A stretch of DNA of 64,000 nt from Ignavibacterium sp. (GTDB lineage Bacteria > Bacteroidota > Ignavibacteria > Ignavibacteriales > Ignavibacteriaceae). How positions within the stretch are numbered: position 1 is the stretch's first letter; each line of letters starts with the position of its first letter. This document shows, piece by piece, positions 59,150 through 64,000 of this stretch. Position numbers and translations under genes: made by a program. The stretch lies in assembly GCA_018335755.1 (NCBI GenBank), contig JAGXRK010000045.1, forward strand, positions 310,001-374,000. The letters run 5' to 3'. The notes under the pieces are model-generated. The model made no database searches and was not told the origin of the DNA. It worked only from the letters and a program-made list of their open reading frames with translations.

Positions 59150-59596
59150 ATGCAAGGTTTGGTAAAAATCGGAGTTATCATCTGCGACAGATATCAAGGA
59201 TGCGCGGGTGGAAAATGCTTCAGAGCAATTAAAGAAAGAGCAGGAGCATTTGATATTTATAAAAACAAAGAAGTTGAAGTTGTTGGCTACACAACCTGTG
59301 GAGGTTGTCCTGGCGGTAATATTGAGTACGCACCGGAGGAAATGAAAAAGAATGGAGCAGAAGCAATACACTTTGCAACCGGAATGGTAGTTGGCTATCC
59401 GCCCTGTCCCAGAATCTGTTATTTCAAAAAATTTATTGAAACAAAATTCGGATTAAAAGTTGTGATTGGTACTCATCCAATTCCTGAAAAGTATTTGAAC
59501 ACACACACGGCACTAAATACATGGAATACTCTTGAATGGCAGAAATTGACTAACCCCACTTTGTCTGATGAAGCTACAAGATTGGAATATAATTAA
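59150..59596 (+). CDS. CGGC domain-containing protein
   Basis: A 148-residue protein of the CGGC family (putative metal-binding). Cysteines are C12, C18, C23, then YTTCGGCPGGN with C50 and C53, and PPCPRIC with C86 and C90: seven or more likely metal ligands. Function of the family is unknown. It lies 19 bp after the Mrp gene and shares its operon, which supports a role with Fe-S clusters or redox-active metals. SD GAGAG precedes it. Confidence 0.85.
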   Translation: MQGLVKIGVIICDRYQGCAGGKCFRAIKERAGAFDIYKNKEVEVVGYTTCGGCPGGNIEYAPEEMKKNGAEAIHFATGMVVGYPPCPRICYFKKFIETKFGLKVVIGTHPIPEKYLNTHTALNTWNTLEWQKLTNPTLSDEATRLEYN

Positions 59597-59625
59597 AAAG
59601 TTAAAATTTAAGAGGAGGTGAAAGG

Positions 59626-59943
59626 ATGATACATGTCAAAAATATATACGACGAAACAGGCTGGCAAAATGCCGAAGGATATCAGGAAGGAACAAGAATT
59701 AAAACATTAAGAGATGGTATAGATTCAAAAACAATATTATTGAAACTTCCGCCCGGATTCATTCTCAATTCTCACACTCACATTTACAATGAACAGCATC
59801 TTGTACTTGAGGGTGAATATGAAAGTGAAGGCAGACAATATAATTCAGGGACATACAGATTCATACCAGCACATAAAGATCATGGATCTTTCACATCAAA
59901 AGCCGGAGCAATAGTTCTTGTTATTTGGGATCATATTAAATAG
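59626..59943 (+). CDS. Cupin-domain protein
   Basis: A 105-residue single-cupin protein: LPPGFILNSHTHIYNEQHLVLEGEYES holds the first cupin motif with H50, H52 and E56 or H58 as metal ligands, and YRFIPAHKDHG the second. Metal and substrate are unknown; it resembles ChrR-like anti-sigma cupins. A very strong site GGAGGTG lies eight bases before the ATG. Embedded in the metal-cluster operon. Confidence 0.85.
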   Translation: MIHVKNIYDETGWQNAEGYQEGTRIKTLRDGIDSKTILLKLPPGFILNSHTHIYNEQHLVLEGEYESEGRQYNSGTYRFIPAHKDHGSFTSKAGAIVLVIWDHIK

Positions 59944-59970
59944 AATTAAGAAAAAAGAGAGGATTACTGA

Positions 59971-60903
59971 ATGTCAATTTTATTTGGACCAATACCATCA
60001 AGAAGATTAGGAAGAAGTCTTGGTATAAATAACATACCCCCTAAAGTATGCAGTTATTCCTGTGTTTATTGTCAGGTTGGTTTAACAACTCATCTTTCAA
60101 CCGAACGTAAAGAATTTTATTCCCCGATGTTGATTTATACCAATATTAAAGATCGCTTATATGAATTAAACATCAAAAATGAGTTTGTTGATTATTTATC
60201 ATTCGTTCCTGATGGTGAACCGACGCTTGACATTAATCTCGATCAAACAATTCAACTGGTTCAGGATTTCGGTATTAAAATAGCTGTGTTTACTAACTCA
60301 TCTCTTATCTGGAAAAAAGAAGTTCAGGAAGCATTGGGGTCAGCAGATTATGTTTCCATAAAAGTTGACACAACTGATGAATTAACCTGGCGGAAAATAA
60401 ATCGTCCCTCACCGAAGCTAAATTTAAATAAATTACTTGACGGAGTATTAGAATTCAGACAAAATTATTCTGGTAAACTTGTGACAGAAACAATGCTGAT
60501 TGAGGGATTTAATGATAATGAAGATGATATTATTAAAATTGCTCACTTTATTGTCAAGGTAGAACCCGAGATAGCTTTTTTGACTATTCCAACAAGACCA
60601 ACACCGGAAAAAAATATCCACAGTCCAGTTAAAGAAAAAACTGAATCCATATATAAAATATTTGAATCCATTTACCCGAATACAGAATTATTAAATGCAT
60701 ATGAAGGAAACGAATTCTCTACTGTAGGTGAGACGGAAAAAGCACTTATAAGTATAATGGCAGTTCACCCGATGAGAAAAGATGCTGTCGAAACTTATTT
60801 ATCTAAATCAAACTCGAATTGGGATTTAATAAAAAAGCTTATTAATGAAGAAAAGATAAAAGAGCTTGAGTACGACGGAAACACTTTTTATAAGAAGAAC
60901 TAA
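59971..60903 (+). CDS. Radical SAM protein (COG0731 type)
   Basis: A 310-residue radical SAM enzyme with C27-x3-C31-x2-C34 (CSYSCVYC) in the first strand region, after the N-terminal SILFGPIPSRRLGRSLGIN, the mark of the COG0731 branch, followed by FVPDGEPTLD. The last 45 residues look like a small winged helix (AVHPMRKDAVETYLSKSNSNWDLIKKL). No auxiliary Fe-S motif is seen. Reaction unknown; in this context it may modify a cluster precursor or protein. Confidence 0.87.
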   Translation: MSILFGPIPSRRLGRSLGINNIPPKVCSYSCVYCQVGLTTHLSTERKEFYSPMLIYTNIKDRLYELNIKNEFVDYLSFVPDGEPTLDINLDQTIQLVQDFGIKIAVFTNSSLIWKKEVQEALGSADYVSIKVDTTDELTWRKINRPSPKLNLNKLLDGVLEFRQNYSGKLVTETMLIEGFNDNEDDIIKIAHFIVKVEPEIAFLTIPTRPTPEKNIHSPVKEKTESIYKIFESIYPNTELLNAYEGNEFSTVGETEKALISIMAVHPMRKDAVETYLSKSNSNWDLIKKLINEEKIKELEYDGNTFYKKN

Positions 60904-60921
60904 AAAAGGAAGGAGTATATT

Positions 60922-61149
60922 ATGCCAAACTTAGATGGAACCGGAACTCAAGGACAAGGACCCTTAACCGGAAGAAGAAGAGGACGCTGTAAAGAATCTG
61001 AAAAATCTGAAGCACTAAAGAAGACTGAAGAAAGCCGTGAGATAATATATGGACTGGGACGCGGTGGAAGACAACGTGGAGGCGGGGGCTTCGGAAAAGG
61101 ACAGGGACGAAGAAGAGGTTACGGCAGAAATCAGACTTTTGGTAAATAG
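60922..61149 (+). CDS. DUF5320-type Gly/Arg-rich small protein
   Basis: A 75-residue protein with the DUF5320 N-terminal pattern MPNLDGTGTQGQGPLTGRRRGRC and a glycine/arginine-rich tail (GRGGRQRGGGGFGKGQGRRRGYGRN). It is basic, disordered and RGG-like. DUF5320 genes recur next to NifX-family and Mrp genes in anaerobes; the function is unknown. GGAAGGAG lies upstream of the ATG. Confidence 0.85.
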   Translation: MPNLDGTGTQGQGPLTGRRRGRCKESEKSEALKKTEESREIIYGLGRGGRQRGGGGFGKGQGRRRGYGRNQTFGK

Positions 61150-61151
61150 AA

Positions 61152-61583
61152 ATGCTGATTGCAGTTTCAGTTAAAAAACCGGATTTGTCAGCAGAACTTT
61201 CTGATGCTTTTGGGAGAAGTGAATACTTCCTACTATTTGATTCAGAAATGAATGCTTCAGAGTTTATTCACAATCCGTATTCATCAGAATTAGGCGGTGC
61301 TGGTATTCAATCTGCACGTCTTCTGATTGAAAGAAATGTTGAGACTTTAATTACCACATTTATTGGATTTAATACTTTAAGGTTTTTTAATTCACTCAAA
61401 GTAAAAGTCTATTTGTGTGAAAACTGTAACGCGGAAGAATCGCTGAGGCTTTTCTCAGAGGGTAACTTAAAAGAAATACAGGAGAATATGGTGAACAATT
61501 ATCCTCAAAGATGGAGAAGAAGACTTGGAAGAAAATTTTCCAATAACACATCACTGAATAATCAAAACAAAAAATGGAACTAA
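61152..61583 (+). CDS. NifX/ORP-family protein with basic tail
   Basis: A 143-residue protein whose first 105 residues match the dinitrogenase iron-molybdenum cofactor/NifX-NifY family (MLIAVSVKKPDLSAELSDAFGRSEYFLLFD, GGAGIQSARLLIERNVETLI). A strongly basic tail follows (YPQRWRRRLGRKF). No nif genes are nearby, so it is better viewed as an orange-protein-like metal-cluster carrier. It starts 2 bp after the DUF5320 stop. Confidence 0.82.
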   Translation: MLIAVSVKKPDLSAELSDAFGRSEYFLLFDSEMNASEFIHNPYSSELGGAGIQSARLLIERNVETLITTFIGFNTLRFFNSLKVKVYLCENCNAEESLRLFSEGNLKEIQENMVNNYPQRWRRRLGRKFSNNTSLNNQNKKWN

Positions 61584-61585
61584 AT

Positions 61586-61960
61586 ATGAATAGCAGAATA
61601 GCAATAGCAATTGAAGAACACAGCAATGGCAGGCAAACAGTCGCTGAACATTTTGGAAGATGCAGCAAATTTAAAGTCTGTGAGCTTGCTGAAGACAAAT
61701 CATTAATTAAAACAGAAATCTATTTCAACCCGCTTGTTGGCGAACATAACGGTGCGTGCCAGCTTCCCGGTTATGTAAAGCAATTTAATGTAAACACCAT
61801 TATTGCCGGTGGAATGGGACAAAAAGCAGTTACTAATTTTCTCGGCTTTGGAATAGATGTTATTACAGCACCAGGACTCTCATTTGAAGATGCATTTAAT
61901 CGATACATTAATGGTGAATTGCAGGGTTATGAAACCTGCAATCACGGACATCATCATTAA
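61586..61960 (+). CDS. NifX/ORP-family protein with CNHGHHH tail
   Basis: NifX-type protein of about 124 residues: MNSRIAIAIEEHSNGRQTVAEHFGRCSKF, GAC..., TIIAGGMGQKAVTNFLGFGIDVI, ending in CNHGHHH, a clear metal-binding tail. Start 61586 gives the family N-terminus; the frame also opens at ATG 61574, overlapping the previous gene. Family members hold Fe-Mo or Mo-Cu cluster precursors; here the metal is not known. Confidence 0.85.
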   Translation: MNSRIAIAIEEHSNGRQTVAEHFGRCSKFKVCELAEDKSLIKTEIYFNPLVGEHNGACQLPGYVKQFNVNTIIAGGMGQKAVTNFLGFGIDVITAPGLSFEDAFNRYINGELQGYETCNHGHHH

Positions 61961-61975
61961 AGTTTGAGGTTAAAT

Positions 61976-62830
61976 TTGATTATATCAATTGCATCCGGTA
62001 AAGGCGGAACTGGAAAAACAACAGTTGCGTGTGGACTTGCTTCGGTTATTCCAAACAGCGCTTATATTGATTGTGACGTTGAAGAACCAAATGGTTATAT
62101 TCTTTTAAAGCCTGAAATTAAAAAAGAAGAGACGGCTTATAAACTAATTCCAAAAATCAACCATGATAAATGCGATTTTTGTAATAAGTGTTCTGAGGTT
62201 TGTGAATTTAATGCGCTTCTTAATCTGAAAACAGAAATTTACTTTCTAAATGAACTTTGTCATAGCTGTGGAGCGTGTGCTTACTTTTGTCCTCATCAAG
62301 CAATTACAGAAGTAAAAAGAGAAACTGGTAAATTAAGAATTGGTGAAACATATAATAACGCTTTATTCTTCGATGCATTTCTGCGAATTGGTGAATCATC
62401 AGCAGCTCAGCTTATAAAACAAATAAAAAACTCATATAAAGGAAATAGAACGGTTATTCTTGATTCCCCTCCAGGCACTTCCTGTTCAATGTTTGAAGCT
62501 GTTAAAGATTCGGATTACTGTGTTCTTGTTACAGAATCAACACCGTTTGGTCTTAATGATCTTAAACTTGCAATAATTGTTTTAAGACAGATAAAAATAC
62601 CATTCGGAATAGTTATAAATAAGTATGATGAACAATTCAAAAAGCTTGATGAATACATCCACGATAGCAAACTTACTCTTTTATTAAAAATTCCGTTCAG
62701 AATGGATGTTGCTGAGAGCTATTCCACGGGGGATTTACCAACATTAATTATTGAAGATTATAAGAGTATGATATTAGATCTTTTTGATAAAGTACAAAAC
62801 GAAATTCTTGAAAATGAATTTGCCTTATAA
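61976..62830 (+). CDS. MinD-type ATPase with inserted 2x[4Fe-4S] ferredoxin, first copy
   Basis: P-loop ATPase of 284 residues: SGKGGTGKTT (G8-T15), then a ferredoxin insert with C66-x2-C69-x2-C72-x3-C76 and C95-x2-C98-x2-C101-x3-C105, then the rest of the MinD/ParA fold (VILDSPPGTSC). The start is TTG at 61976 with GAGG six bases before; a TTG four codons upstream is less likely. Pairs with the next gene; such pairs belong to the orange-protein operons of Desulfovibrio. Confidence 0.9.
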   Translation: MIISIASGKGGTGKTTVACGLASVIPNSAYIDCDVEEPNGYILLKPEIKKEETAYKLIPKINHDKCDFCNKCSEVCEFNALLNLKTEIYFLNELCHSCGACAYFCPHQAITEVKRETGKLRIGETYNNALFFDAFLRIGESSAAQLIKQIKNSYKGNRTVILDSPPGTSCSMFEAVKDSDYCVLVTESTPFGLNDLKLAIIVLRQIKIPFGIVINKYDEQFKKLDEYIHDSKLTLLLKIPFRMDVAESYSTGDLPTLIIEDYKSMILDLFDKVQNEILENEFAL

Positions 62831-63692
62831 AAATAATTTACAAATTGCGGTGCTCAGCGGTAAAGGTGGCACAGGTAAAACAACTATCTCCACAGCTTTA
62901 TCTGAAATAGCCGAAAACAAAATTATTATAGACGCGGATGTTGATGCCGCCAATATGCATTTGGTTTTCAATTATTACATCAATTCTGAGTATGATTATT
63001 ACGGAGGAAAGAAAGCGGAAATAAATCAGGATAAATGTTCAAAATGTGGATTATGTAAAACAGTTTGCAGATTTGATGCTATTAAAGATTTTAAAGTAAA
63101 CAGGGCAAGTTGTGAAGGTTGTGGATTTTGTTTTCGTGTTTGTCCGGATCATGCAATTTCATTTTATGAATCAAAATCAGGAGTCTATTCAGAATGTGAA
63201 ATGGAAGATCAAACTAAATTTTACTTTGCTAAGCTTTTAGCCGGAGAAGGAAATTCCGGCAAGCTTGTTAGCGAAATTAAAAAGAAAGCTTATGAACAGG
63301 CAAAAGAAAATGTTAAATGGATAATTATTGATGGACCACCCGGAATTGGCTGTCCCGTTAATGCCAGTCTATCAGGAGTTGATTTTGTTGTAATAGTAAC
63401 TGAACCAACTCAGTCTGGTCTTCATGATTTAAAGAGATTAATCGAATTATTAAATTTATTCAAGGTTCCAAGCGGAGTAATAATAAATAAGCACAGCATC
63501 AACGATGAAGTTAGTAAAAGCATAGAAGAGTTTATTGATTCAGCAGGAATTAAACTTCTTGCAAAAATTCCTTTTGACAAAAACTTTATAAAAGCAGTTC
63601 AAAGCTCCAGATCAATAATTAATTATAATCCTTTGTACTTTGAAAAATTCAAATCGATCTGGAATGATATTCAACTAATGGTTTTAAACTAA
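62814..63692 (+). CDS. MinD-type ATPase with inserted 2x[4Fe-4S] ferredoxin, second copy
   Basis: Paralogue of the preceding gene, 292 residues: SGKGGTGKTT (G16-T23), ferredoxin insert with C75, C78, C81, C85 and C100, C103, C106, C110, and IIDGPPGIGC. The ATG at 62814 overlaps the preceding gene by 17 bp; a start at 62784 is possible but lacks support. The two proteins diverge enough to be a heterodimer, which is an inference. Together they could couple ATP use to electron transfer for cluster handling. Confidence 0.9.
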   Translation: MNLPYKNNLQIAVLSGKGGTGKTTISTALSEIAENKIIIDADVDAANMHLVFNYYINSEYDYYGGKKAEINQDKCSKCGLCKTVCRFDAIKDFKVNRASCEGCGFCFRVCPDHAISFYESKSGVYSECEMEDQTKFYFAKLLAGEGNSGKLVSEIKKKAYEQAKENVKWIIIDGPPGIGCPVNASLSGVDFVVIVTEPTQSGLHDLKRLIELLNLFKVPSGVIINKHSINDEVSKSIEEFIDSAGIKLLAKIPFDKNFIKAVQSSRSIINYNPLYFEKFKSIWNDIQLMVLN

Positions 63693-63703
63693 AAGGTTAC
63701 TTT

Positions 63704-64000
63704 ATGATAATAGCTATAACATCAACAGGCAACACACTTGATTCTAAAATAAGTGAAAAATTTGGCAGATGCAGATACTTCATAATAATAGATCCGGATA
63801 CAATGAATTTTGCGGCTTTTCAAAATCCTGCAGAACATATGCAAGGAGGAGCTGGTCCAAAGGCAGCGGAAATTATTATTAATAAACGAGCATCCGTTTT
63901 ATTAACAGGTCATGTTGGCGATAAGGCTGAAGAAGCCCTTAAAAAAGGTAATATAAAAATTTATGATCAGTTAACAGAAAATTTAAATGTGAAAGAAGCA
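63704..64000 (+). CDS. NifX/ORP-family protein, third copy (3' end outside window)
   Basis: The first 99 codons of a NifX-type protein: MIIAITSTGNTLDSKISEKFGRCRYFIIID, NPAEHMQGGAGPKAAEIIINKRASVLLTGHVGDKAEEALKKG. FGRC and GGAGPKAA are the family landmarks. It starts 11 bp after the ATPase pair with AAAGG as ribosome binding site and continues the operon past the edge. Third member of this family in 2.5 kb. Confidence 0.87.
   Translation, partial: MIIAITSTGNTLDSKISEKFGRCRYFIIIDPDTMNFAAFQNPAEHMQGGAGPKAAEIIINKRASVLLTGHVGDKAEEALKKGNIKIYDQLTENLNVKEA

Noticed and set aside
61152..64000. Nitrogenase cofactor genes
   Set aside because: NifX-type domains are present but there are no nifHDK, nifB, nifE or nifN genes; the same fold is used by orange proteins and other carriers.

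Overview
The window looks like chromosomal DNA of an AT-rich member of the class Ignavibacteria (Bacteroidota/Chlorobiota side). The evidence is three secreted proteins with the C-terminal type IX secretion sorting domain in its Ignavibacteria form (NFPNPFNP...NLLGQEV...SGVYIYRI), GWxTD and SPOR proteins, LptE, MlaE/F and Omp85-type outer-membrane genes, and dispersed intergenic repeats of the kind common in this group. No rRNA, intact tRNA, CRISPR array, phage module or transposase was found.

Layout. Positions 1-22000 are nearly all minus strand. They hold MlaF/MlaE lipid transport, YraN, RNase HII, a UbiA prenyltransferase, a CDGSH protein, an Omp85/POTRA protein, a PfkB sugar kinase, a GWxTD protein, RimO, CdsA and a CPBP protease. 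After an 800-bp repeat-rich gap comes an envelope group (DUF3108, GT9, AAG glycosylase, TPR, processive GT2, LptE, sigma-54 activator), then an MBL hydrolase, a SPOR protein and MiaB. Positions 22287-28914 (plus) are an accessory island of three T9SS-exported proteins: a small surface protein, a subtilase with a P-domain, and a cupredoxin. Two of them share almost identical 3' ends.

Positions 28971-56221 are minus strand apart from one small porin-like gene. They carry two GlmU-like nucleotidyltransferases, an O-antigen ligase, an MsbA-type exporter, a site-2 protease, XerD, a PgpH-like HD phosphodiesterase, two sodium:solute symporters, a ClC protein with CBS and RCK-C domains, a STAS protein, LigA, a RodZ-like protein, RsmB, an RND efflux pair and type B L31.

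The most unusual part is 56380-64000. A sigma-54 activator with two PAS domains and a cysteine triad is divergent from a tightly packed plus-strand operon: Mrp-type Fe-S carrier ATPase, CGGC-domain protein, cupin, radical SAM protein, DUF5320 Gly/Arg-rich protein, two NifX-family proteins, two MinD-type ATPases each with an inserted 2x[4Fe-4S] ferredoxin, and a third NifX-family protein that runs off the window. The intergenic region has a cluster of TTGCA-N4-TGCAA dyads. The architecture recalls the orange-protein (ORP) operons of Desulfovibrio, but it is enlarged with redox and radical SAM components. I regard it as the best candidate for an undescribed metal/Fe-S cluster assembly system.
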